A stretch of 15,280 nucleotides of DNA from Clostridia bacterium (GTDB lineage: Bacteria > Bacillota_A > Clostridia > Christensenellales > Aristaeellaceae): the NCBI GenBank assembly GCA_009783365.1, contig WRHG01000025.1, positions 1 to 15,280 on the forward strand, read 5' to 3'. A program made the position numbers and the translations under genes. Below the pieces are notes generated by a model. It did not search any database. It had not been told where the DNA came from and was given only the letters and a program-made list of their open reading frames with translations. Positions 8,217 through 14,302 of the stretch are shown here, in pieces (within the stretch, counting starts at the first letter, position 1; each line of letters starts with the position of its first letter).

Positions 8217-9070
8217 CCTTTCTTCACGTAATAGCCACGTATCACCGCGAAAAAAAATCCGGGATTCAGCAGCGCGTGCAGCCAGCAGGCCAAACGCTGA
8301 TCCAGCCTTGCCACACGCAGCCTATAGCGCATTTTTCGCCGGACGGTATTCCTGTACACCTTATGCCCCAGCGATTCCGCGGAAAGCCCGTTGCTCTCAT
8401 CCCGGCATATGGTTTGACAGGCGCTGGCATATTCGCCGCCGTACGGGGATGAACCGGCAGCAGCAACGCGCAGCCGATAGGCTTGGCTACCCCCTTGATG
8501 ATCGCCGGGTTCAACCACGCATACCGATATTCCGAATGGCTTTGTTTCCATAGCCAGGCATTGAGCATACCCTTCAATGGCATGTTTGCTGGCGGTATAT
8601 GCGCTTTGAAAAGGGATGCCCAGCACCCCGTTTAGGGAGGAAAACAGCACAAGTCTCCCGCAGCCCTGCGCGCGCATAATGGGCAGCGTATGAGCCACCA
8701 TGCGCGCCATGCCCAGAAAGTTTGTCCGCATGACACGCTCGTATTCTTCCACGCCGGTTTCTTCGCAAGAGCCTAACACCAAAAGTCCGGCGCAGTAGCA
8801 TAACACATCCACCTGTCCGGAGATGGAAAGGGCATTCCGAACAAAGCTCTGGCAGCTCTCCCCGCTGGTTACATCCAAAGACAAACAATGCGCGGCAGAG
8901 CCGCCGAAATCCCGCAGCATACCGGCTGTGGCAGAGAGCGTTCCATCCCGCTCCGCAAAAGCACGCGATCCGGCAATAACCAACCAACCGGCTTTGAGAA
9001 AGGCTTTTGCGGTAGCCAAACCCAATCCGCTGGAAACGCCGATCATCCAGGCGGTTCCTATTCTTTTCAC
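8213..9070 (-). CDS. Short-chain dehydrogenase (3-ketosphinganine reductase-like)
   Basis: This 285-residue NAD(P)-dependent oxidoreductase of the classical SDR type has the dinucleotide-binding loop GVSSGLG (11-17), LDVTS (65-69), Asn117 in TNFLG, Ser145 in LFSSLNG, and Tyr158/Lys162 in YTASK. These complete the SDR tetrad. The usual NNAG strand motif reads CYCAG (91-95). The C-terminal 40 residues are basic and then hydrophobic (CWLHALLNPGFFFAVI), which may seat the protein on the membrane or on a lipid substrate. The start is taken as GTG at 9070 because GGAGGT lies just upstream and residue 1 then precedes the first strand; an upstream in-frame ATG at 9217 would put the promoter inside the gene. 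The stop overlaps the fusion gene start (ATGA), so the two are translationally coupled. The likely substrate is the ketone made by the fusion enzyme; this is inference from context. Confidence 0.9.
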   Translation of the reverse strand: MKRIGTAWMIGVSSGLGLATAKAFLKAGWLVIAGSRAFAERDGTLSATAGMLRDFGGSAAHCLSLDVTSGESCQSFVRNALSISGQVDVLCYCAGLLVLGSCEETGVEEYERVMRTNFLGMARMVAHTLPIMRAQGCGRLVLFSSLNGVLGIPFQSAYTASKHAIEGYAQCLAMETKPFGISVCVVEPGDHQGGSQAYRLRVAAAGSSPYGGEYASACQTICRDESNGLSAESLGHKVYRNTVRRKMRYRLRVARLDQRLACWLHALLNPGFFFAVIRGYYVKKG

Positions 9071-9121
9071 ATTGACCTCCAAATAAGTGCACGATAAACA
9101 AAGCCAGTAATAAACGTGATT

Positions 9122-9150
9122 ATTATACAGCAGATCGCATAAGGTTGCAA
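9122..9150 (-). promoter_or_regulatory. Promoter for the dehydrogenase-fusion gene pair
   Basis: On the minus strand TTGCAA (9150-9145) and a perfect TATAAT (9127-9122) are 17 bases apart. Transcription would begin near 9115 and give a leader of about 45 bases before the GTG at 9070. It shows that the dehydrogenase and the fusion enzyme can be expressed apart from the thioesterase and glycosyltransferase-like genes upstream. A perfect inverted repeat lies directly upstream of the -35 box. Confidence 0.75.
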
Positions 9151-9152
9151 GG

Positions 9153-9173
9153 GCGGCAAATTCGTTTTGCCGC
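9153..9173. repeat. Inverted repeat next to the -35 box, 8-bp arms
   Basis: GCGGCAAA (9153-9160) and TTTGCCGC (9166-9173) are perfect complements around a five-base loop TTCGT. The element lies 19 bases after the thioesterase stop on the minus strand and two bases upstream of the -35 hexamer at 9145-9150. In RNA it would be a stable hairpin, but no T-run follows on the minus strand, so an intrinsic terminator is doubtful. An operator for a dimeric regulator, a partial attenuator or an mRNA-end stabiliser are all possible. Confidence 0.65.
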
Positions 9174-9192
9174 GCTTTCGGATGGACGCGCC

Positions 9193-9678
9193 TTATGTTT
9201 TTTTCCTCTTCAGCCACTTTTGCCTGCCCATTTCATAATCGGCCTTTTCCGCCGCCGTTTCCGGCAGCAATGCGGGAACGGCGGTAGGTCTCCGGTCCTG
9301 GTCCAGTGCGACCAGCGTTACAAAAGCCCGATTCACCAGCTTTCGCTCTCCGCCATTCTCCATTTGCTCCACAAAGGTCTCAACGCAAACCTCCATACTG
9401 CTGCGGCCGGTATGGATCATGCGGCCCTGCAGCAGTACCACGTCGTTCAGATTTGCGGAAGCCAGAAACTCCAAATGGTCCACTGCGGCCGTGGTCACCT
9501 GACAACCGCTGTGCTTGCGCGCGACCACGGCCGCCACGACGTCAATCCATTGCATCAGAAGCCCGCCGAACAGCTGAAAACTTGCGTTGACATTCATAGG
9601 CAAGATGATCTGAACCTGTTCCGCACGGCTATAGCTGACAGTGCGCGCTTCACTCCGTTGCTTATCAACCTGTTTCAA
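9193..9678 (-). CDS. Acyl-CoA thioesterase, hotdog fold
   Basis: This 161-residue protein belongs to the hexameric hotdog acyl-CoA thioesterases (YciA/BACH type), which hydrolyse acyl-CoA or related thioesters to free acid. The N-terminal signature is present as NVNASFQLFGGLLMQWID, with Asn31 and Asp46 in the expected catalytic places, followed by VTTAAVDHLEF and the GRSSMEV strand (91-97). The start is a TTG with a GGGAGGG site seven bases upstream. It overlaps the end of the glycosyltransferase-like gene by 14 bases, which implies tight co-expression with that gene. Beside an acyl ligase and oxoamine synthase it could recycle mis-loaded acyl groups or supply free fatty acid to the ligase domain; that role is inferred only from position. 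A housekeeping acyl-CoA hydrolase is the simpler alternative. Confidence 0.92.
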   Translation of the reverse strand: MKQVDKQRSEARTVSYSRAEQVQIILPMNVNASFQLFGGLLMQWIDVVAAVVARKHSGCQVTTAAVDHLEFLASANLNDVVLLQGRMIHTGRSSMEVCVETFVEQMENGGERKLVNRAFVTLVALDQDRRPTAVPALLPETAAEKADYEMGRQKWLKRKKT

Positions 9679-11260
9679 CCGCTTTCCCTCCCTTGTTTTT
9701 CGTAAGGGGTATCGACTCCTCCTGCGGAATCAACAAACCCTTCAGCGCTTCCCGGTACTCTTCACAAAGGAGCCGCGATTGAAAACCCGTTGCAAACAGA
9801 AGGTTCTTACGTGGCATGGGGTGCAGCATGAACAGATCCGGAAATTTTTGGATTAAGCGGCTTAGCATGGCCGATCCGGATAGACCCCTTTTCATGGCAA
9901 CGTCCATCTGGGACAATGCCAGCGCTTCCCGGGCAAGCAGTTTCAAGTGCCGTCCGGGCACCACCATGAAGGAACCATCAGGCTCGTCATCCACGGCGGC
10001 AAGATGAATCCTATCATCCATGAAACGCGAAAAATCAGGCACGGCTTGCCGACAAACCGGGTGTTCCATCGTATCAAAATCAACCCACGCATAATGGGAA
10101 AACTCCGGAAATGTATGCATGGAGCGGGACAGAAGCAAAAACGTGCTCCGCTGAAAATGCTGCAAAGGCGTCATGCCTTCATGCAGCAGCGTGCGCGGCA
10201 AAAGCGCGTTGTCCGGATAACTGAATGTATTTGGAAAGCGCATCCGCAAAGAATGCTCCTGCCGGCCCCCGGCATACACCAGCATAGGCAGGCGTCCCAA
10301 AGCCCGTAAATGCCCAAATCGCAGCATATAGTGCTGTGCAGGTTTCAACGCGTCCGGAAGATCCACAAACGCCGTCACCAGCAAAGTCAGCTGTTTTTTT
10401 GCGCGGTTCATCGTTTTCGTGGCGATCTGCCCAAGCCAAAGGCCGGCAGGCATTTTTTGCGGATAGCTATCCTCCGTGGGAAACAAGCCCATGGTCCCGT
10501 GCTCGCTCACCCGCTTATTATGGAAGTCCAAACCCGCAAATTGCTCGAAACGTCCCAAATAGTGATTAGGAAGCTGATCATCCCTTGGCATATACAGCCA
10601 AGGCGGCTCTTGCGCCCGCGCAGGCCATAGAAGCGCCTTATCCAGTGAATACGCGGAAAAGCCAGCCACAAAAGCCGCGATCGATAAAAACCGCTCCCGG
10701 GTTTCGGCTTGACGTAAAAAACCGATAGCGCCAAAAACAACGCCGGGGTTGAGAAGCATAGTCTTCACAGGGGCTGCGGCGCAAACCAGCGGCAGCCCGC
10801 GCACAATAGAAACCGCGTCAACCCCGTTCTCGTGATGAAAAGAGCCCCAAGCCGGCAAGTACGCCTGTGGCGGAAACCCATCCGCCTGAGCGCTCATAAA
10901 ACCCGTCAGCAAGGCATTCGGCCTACGGAGTCTTCGCAGCCGGGAAAAGAGACCCCGGTCCCATCTTTCCGAAAAAAAACAGGGGCCTCGCAAAGCAAGA
11001 AAATGCGTTTCATCGGTCAGGAGGGGTAAGACACCCTGTAAACCTTCCGCTTCCGGATAAAACAACATTGTTCGTTGAAGCGTTACGCCGCCTATGGCCT
11101 CCCGGGGCAGCTCTTCCAGCGCGGCTTCCATCCCCAAGGGAAGCGCGAAGCGCAAACAAAAGGGACTCGCCGCATGAGACACGGCATCCAACACCGTATC
11201 CACCAACGCATCCAGCCCTTTACAGCCGAACAGAACCACCAGTAAACGGACCCCCAGCAT
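9665..11260 (-). CDS. Large unknown protein, possibly glycosyltransferase-like
   Basis: This 531-residue protein is not firmly recognised. Two halves can be seen. Residues 1-230 begin with a strand and helix (VRLLVVLFGCKGLDALVDTV) and hold LRGPCFFSERWD, NALLTGFM and LLNPGVVFGAIGFLR, which resemble the GT-A glycosyltransferase pattern of a nucleotide fold followed by an acceptor region. Residues 288-485 begin LTLLVTAFVDLP and carry YAWVDFD, LPMLVYA and FMVVPGRH, which recall HtrL/YibB-type glycosyltransferases. No classic DxD motif is clear. There is no signal peptide or membrane segment. The ATG at 11260 is chosen because AGGAG precedes it and a promoter lies just upstream; the in-frame extension to 11641 runs antisense through the CapF gene and has no ribosome site. 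It heads the block with the thioesterase and the lipid-forming genes, so glycosylation of a lipid product is possible but unproven. Confidence 0.82.
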   Translation of the reverse strand: MLGVRLLVVLFGCKGLDALVDTVLDAVSHAASPFCLRFALPLGMEAALEELPREAIGGVTLQRTMLFYPEAEGLQGVLPLLTDETHFLALRGPCFFSERWDRGLFSRLRRLRRPNALLTGFMSAQADGFPPQAYLPAWGSFHHENGVDAVSIVRGLPLVCAAAPVKTMLLNPGVVFGAIGFLRQAETRERFLSIAAFVAGFSAYSLDKALLWPARAQEPPWLYMPRDDQLPNHYLGRFEQFAGLDFHNKRVSEHGTMGLFPTEDSYPQKMPAGLWLGQIATKTMNRAKKQLTLLVTAFVDLPDALKPAQHYMLRFGHLRALGRLPMLVYAGGRQEHSLRMRFPNTFSYPDNALLPRTLLHEGMTPLQHFQRSTFLLLSRSMHTFPEFSHYAWVDFDTMEHPVCRQAVPDFSRFMDDRIHLAAVDDEPDGSFMVVPGRHLKLLAREALALSQMDVAMKRGLSGSAMLSRLIQKFPDLFMLHPMPRKNLLFATGFQSRLLCEEYREALKGLLIPQEESIPLTKNKGGKAVETG

Positions 11261-11290
11261 AGAAACTCCTATAGCGCATTTTGCTTCACA

Positions 11291-11319
11291 ATTATAGAAT
11301 ACGGGCTCTTTTCCGTCAA
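11291..11319 (-). promoter_or_regulatory. Promoter for the glycosyltransferase-like gene
   Basis: On the minus strand TTGACG (11319-11314) and TATAAT (11296-11291) are 17 bases apart, 11 of 12 positions matching the sigma-A consensus. The predicted start near 11284 gives a leader of about 24 bases with the AGGAG site. It lies back to back with the plus-strand promoter of the CapF-like gene. Confidence 0.78.
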
Positions 11320-11342
11320 GCCGGCTCCTGCACAGATGCCGA

Positions 11343-11371
11343 TTGACATTCTCTTTCGTATTGCGTATGAT
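11343..11371 (+). promoter_or_regulatory. Promoter for the CapF-like gene
   Basis: A perfect TTGACA (11343-11348) is followed after 17 bases by TATGAT (11366-11371). The expected start near 11378 leaves a very short leader of about 19 bases that contains the TGGAGG ribosome site at 11385-11390. Only 23 bases separate this -35 box from the -35 box of the opposite promoter. Confidence 0.78.
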
Positions 11372-11396
11372 GAACCCGATGCGATGGAGGCTTGCC

Positions 11397-12521
11397 ATGA
11401 AGATCCTAATCACCGGCGCCAAAGGCTTTATCGGCAAAAACCTATTGTCTGCCCTCCGTTCCGGTACGGAGACGCGCCCATCCGTTGTTCTGCCCGCGGA
11501 CCTGGACACTCCGTGGGAAGACCTGGCTGCCGCCTGTGCCGAGGCGGACTTTGTATACCATTTGGCAGGCGTCAACCGGCCGAAGGTAGAAACGGAGTTC
11601 CAGGAAGGGAATGCGGATTTCACGGCGCGGCTTCTCACCATGCTGGAGGCAGGCCGTCATCCTCCGCTGCTGCTGACCAGTTCCACCCAGGCCAGCCTGG
11701 ACAACCCTTATGGCCGCAGCAAGCGAAAGGCGGAGGAAGCCGTGCGCGCCTATGCCAAACATACCGGCGCGCCGGTGTATATCTACCGGCTGACCCACGC
11801 CTTCGGCAAGTGGAGCCGCCCGAACTATAACAGCGCGATAGCCACGTTTTGCCACAACATCTCCCGCAATCTGCCCGTTCAGGTTCATGATCCCGCCGTC
11901 TTCCTCCAGCTCAGCTACATTGACGATATCATCGGCGAGTTCCTCCGCGCCTTGAACGGCGATCCCGTACGGGATGGAGATTTCTGCCATGTATATCCCG
12001 TATATACGGTATCCCTTGGCGAGGTTAAGAAGCTGCTCATCCACTTTCGGGACAGCCGCGAAAAACTGGATGCGATGGACCAGTCGGACCCTTTTACACG
12101 GAAGCTTTATGCCACCTATCTAAGCTTTTTGCCGACCGAGGATTTTACCCGTTTCCCAAAAGTTCACACAGACGCCCGGGGCTCCTTTACGGAACTCTTG
12201 CATATGAACGGATATGGTCAGATCAGCTGCAATGTAATCCTTCCGCATACGATCAAAGGGGAACACTGGCACCATACCAAGCACGAAAAATTCATCGTCG
12301 TTTCCGGAGAGGGTGTAATCCGGTTCCGCAGGGCCGATGACAGCGGCGAAACGCACACATATCAGGTGTCCGGCGCCTTACCCGCCATTGTGGATATACC
12401 GCCCGGATATACACACAACATTGAAAACACGGGCGACACCCCCATGATCACCCTAATGTGGGCCAATGAACCTTTTCATCCAGACCGTCCGGATACTTAC
12501 CCCATGCCGGTGCAGCCGTGA
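11397..12521 (+). CDS. capF: CapF-like SDR/cupin nucleotide-sugar enzyme
   Basis: This 374-residue protein has the two-domain layout of CapF/FnlB/WbjC, a bifunctional enzyme in UDP-N-acetyl-L-fucosamine synthesis. The N-terminal extended SDR domain starts ILITGAKGFIGKNLL and has the YxxxK pair Tyr105/Lys109 in NPYGRSK. It reduces the 4-keto sugar. The C-terminal cupin domain (about 255-374) has VHTDARGSF, GEHWHHTKHEKF with metal-binding His and Glu residues, and PPGYTHNIENTG; in CapF this domain carries out epimerisation. The length is close to that of S. aureus CapF. The ATG at 11397 has a TGGAGG site six bases upstream; longer in-frame starts would include the promoter. The usual partners CapE and CapG are not next to it, so it may work with enzymes encoded elsewhere in capsule or cell-wall glycan synthesis. 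Confidence 0.92.
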   Translation: MKILITGAKGFIGKNLLSALRSGTETRPSVVLPADLDTPWEDLAAACAEADFVYHLAGVNRPKVETEFQEGNADFTARLLTMLEAGRHPPLLLTSSTQASLDNPYGRSKRKAEEAVRAYAKHTGAPVYIYRLTHAFGKWSRPNYNSAIATFCHNISRNLPVQVHDPAVFLQLSYIDDIIGEFLRALNGDPVRDGDFCHVYPVYTVSLGEVKKLLIHFRDSREKLDAMDQSDPFTRKLYATYLSFLPTEDFTRFPKVHTDARGSFTELLHMNGYGQISCNVILPHTIKGEHWHHTKHEKFIVVSGEGVIRFRRADDSGETHTYQVSGALPAIVDIPPGYTHNIENTGDTPMITLMWANEPFHPDRPDTYPMPVQP

Positions 12522-12527
12522 CAACGC

Positions 12528-12541
12528 GAAGAAGCTTCTTC
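12528..12541. repeat. Perfect 14-bp palindrome after the CapF-like gene
   Basis: GAAGAAGCTTCTTC is a perfect dyad starting seven bases after the CapF-like stop codon. Folded as RNA it gives only a five-base-pair stem with an AGCT loop and no T-run, so it is a poor terminator. It may be a protein-binding site or chance. Confidence 0.4.
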
Positions 12542-12624
12542 ACGATTGGGCCCTCGCACGGAACGAATACGCCGCTCATGGGGAATCGCCCGCGCCAACG
12601 GTGCTGCCCTCCTGTAAAAATTAC

Positions 12625-12653
12625 ATGACAGAACCATGGTTTTCATGTATAAT
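12625..12653 (+). promoter_or_regulatory. Promoter with internal dyad for the secreted protein gene
   Basis: ATGACA (12625-12630) and a perfect TATAAT (12648-12653) are spaced by 17 bases, giving 11 of 12 consensus matches. Between them lies the palindrome AACCATGGTT (12632-12641), flanked by the inverted arms ACATGA (12623-12628) and TCATGT (12643-12648). The dyad covers the whole spacer and touches both hexamers, which is where a repressor would block RNA polymerase. The leader to the ATG at 12697 is about 37 bases. Confidence 0.72.
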
Positions 12654-12696
12654 TAGTCTTAATATCATCTGTATTGTTAAGGAGGTAGTATCTGGT

Positions 12697-14238
12697 ATGA
12701 AACGTATCCAACTTTCAAGGTTGCTCTGCTTTGCGATGGCGGCGTTGCTGCCCCTCGCCGCCCTGGCGGAATCCCCGGATTCTTCCTGGATGGATCGGGC
12801 ATGGGAAGAGGGTAAACAAATCGTCACCACTTTCACCGTCACCCCGGGTGAACTTTTAGCCACTGAAACGGCCGTGACGGATCTCTTCAATGCGGCCGCC
12901 CTCAGCATTTTAGGCCAAAAGGATAATTTTGGCAGCCTCGCTTTACTGTTGAACGGCAAAGAAGTACTAACATTAAACGGGGAAAGCCGCGAGCAGGGGT
13001 TGTATGTGCAATCCGAACTGTTCGGCGATACAATGCTTTACCTGGATTGGGACGGACTTCAGGCGCTGCTGGAAAACATGATGGAAGGCGCGGCGCCAGG
13101 CGCGTCCGCCGGCTTCTCCTCCCAGTTTAAAACTTTTCGCGATGCGCTGTCCGGAAAACTCCCCAGCATGGAAGCCGCCCCGCAAACACCGGAGGAAGCA
13201 AAAGCCATGATTCTTCAGGTATATGCTGAAGACGAAGCCATGGTCAGCTGGATAAACGGTCTTATGGACCGAATGATCGTTACCGAAGGCGAATTTACCG
13301 GCCCCGACCATGACCCGGCTACGCAGAAGTTCGAGCTTCTTATTACGCAGGATGACATTGCCGCCATCATGGATACGCAATACATGAAGGATCTGATAAC
13401 ACCTCAGCTTCGCAGCGGCTCTCCGGGTCTCACGGAGGAAGAGCTTCAGGTCCAGGTGGAAAAAGCGCTGGCTGAAGGTAAGGAAGCTATATCCAACTCG
13501 TCGATACAGATCCCAATTACCGAGCTCGCCAACGAGGGCGTGCTGGTTTCAGTGGAAATACCCATTGTGGTTGAGATAAAAGAACAAACGTGGGACATCG
13601 AAAAAAATGAGTTTACGGAAATTTCCGATACGGCGATGATGCCTATCCAGTATTGCCGGCTGACCGCAGAGGATGTAACAAAACATACATTTTCCTTTAT
13701 AGGCGAAACCGGCGGAGCCGTCGTCTTTTCATTGCGAGGCGTGTGCAATGAAATCGATGAAAAGCATTGGGACTTCTCTGGAGATCTCATGGCCGACGCC
13801 ACGGAGGTAAACCTCAAGGGCAGTTGTACCACCGAAAGCAATGCGGATATTCTGGACTTCACCCTGGCCGTCAGCGGCGCCGATATGTTCCGGCTGGGCT
13901 TGCTCCTGCAGGACAGCGGTGAAGCCTATGATGTTCAGGTGGATTTGTATGTTACTCCGGCGCTTCTGGGCATGAACCTGGACGCTTCATCCCTAGGATC
14001 CGCCAAGCCGTTGGTCAGCCTCAATACCCACACCACCGTTCAAGAGCCGGACGGACGTTTTGAAGCGTTTCGAACAGCGACGCCCGAAACATCAAAGGAA
14101 CTCATGAAGATGTCGCCTGACGAATGGAATAATTACGGAATGGAAATCAACACCAACGTCACAAAGGTGCTGTACGCCGTCATGGCGGAACTCCCCACAA
14201 GCGTACTGACCCTGGTAGCTCCCGCTTTGTTTGACTAG
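12697..14238 (+). CDS. Secreted protein of unknown function
   Basis: This 513-residue protein starts with a clear Sec signal peptide: basic MKRIQLSR, a hydrophobic core to about residue 20, and a probable cleavage site AALA-ES after Ala24. No lipobox cysteine, LPxTG sorting signal or C-terminal membrane anchor is seen, so it is probably released or loosely held outside the cell. The mature part is acidic, Met/Leu-rich in its first half and strand-rich in its second half, with a run of about 170 residues (370-490) that looks like a beta-sheet domain with alternating polar and apolar residues. No enzymatic motif was recognised. The ATG has GGAGG about 11 bases upstream, longer than usual. A longer in-frame reading from 12466 overlaps the CapF-like gene and is not supported. 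It has its own promoter and terminator and so is a single-gene unit. Confidence 0.85.
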   Translation: MKRIQLSRLLCFAMAALLPLAALAESPDSSWMDRAWEEGKQIVTTFTVTPGELLATETAVTDLFNAAALSILGQKDNFGSLALLLNGKEVLTLNGESREQGLYVQSELFGDTMLYLDWDGLQALLENMMEGAAPGASAGFSSQFKTFRDALSGKLPSMEAAPQTPEEAKAMILQVYAEDEAMVSWINGLMDRMIVTEGEFTGPDHDPATQKFELLITQDDIAAIMDTQYMKDLITPQLRSGSPGLTEEELQVQVEKALAEGKEAISNSSIQIPITELANEGVLVSVEIPIVVEIKEQTWDIEKNEFTEISDTAMMPIQYCRLTAEDVTKHTFSFIGETGGAVVFSLRGVCNEIDEKHWDFSGDLMADATEVNLKGSCTTESNADILDFTLAVSGADMFRLGLLLQDSGEAYDVQVDLYVTPALLGMNLDASSLGSAKPLVSLNTHTTVQEPDGRFEAFRTATPETSKELMKMSPDEWNNYGMEINTNVTKVLYAVMAELPTSVLTLVAPALFD

Positions 14239-14259
14239 GTTTCTTGACTCCCTTATGGA

Positions 14260-14301
14260 AGAGCCTCCGGGCCGGGAACCCTCCGCCCGGAGGGCTCTTT
14301 T
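14260..14301 (+). terminator. Rho-independent terminator of the secreted protein gene
   Basis: The arms AGAGCCTCCGGGC (14260-14272) and GCCCGGAGGGCTCT (14285-14298) pair over 13 bases with one bulged C and a 12-base loop. A T-rich tail (TTTTATTATT) follows on the plus strand, ending within the last codons of the convergent AAA+ gene. The same stem follows the AAA+ stop codon on the minus strand, but that side lacks a T-run, so termination in that direction is less certain. Confidence 0.88.
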
Positions 14302-14302
14302 A

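Noticed and set aside
9071..9217. N-terminal extension of the dehydrogenase to 9217
   Set aside because: It would cover the promoter and hairpin and reach into the thioesterase gene end; GTG at 9070 with GGAGGT places the first SDR strand at the usual distance from the start.
11261..11641. N-terminal extension of the 531-residue protein gene to 11641
   Set aside because: It runs antisense through the CapF-like gene and both promoters, has no ribosome site, and the ATG at 11260 has a good AGGAG site.
12466..12696. Longer start of the secreted protein overlapping the CapF-like gene
   Set aside because: The signal peptide would become internal and the promoter and ribosome site at 12625-12690 would lie inside the coding region.
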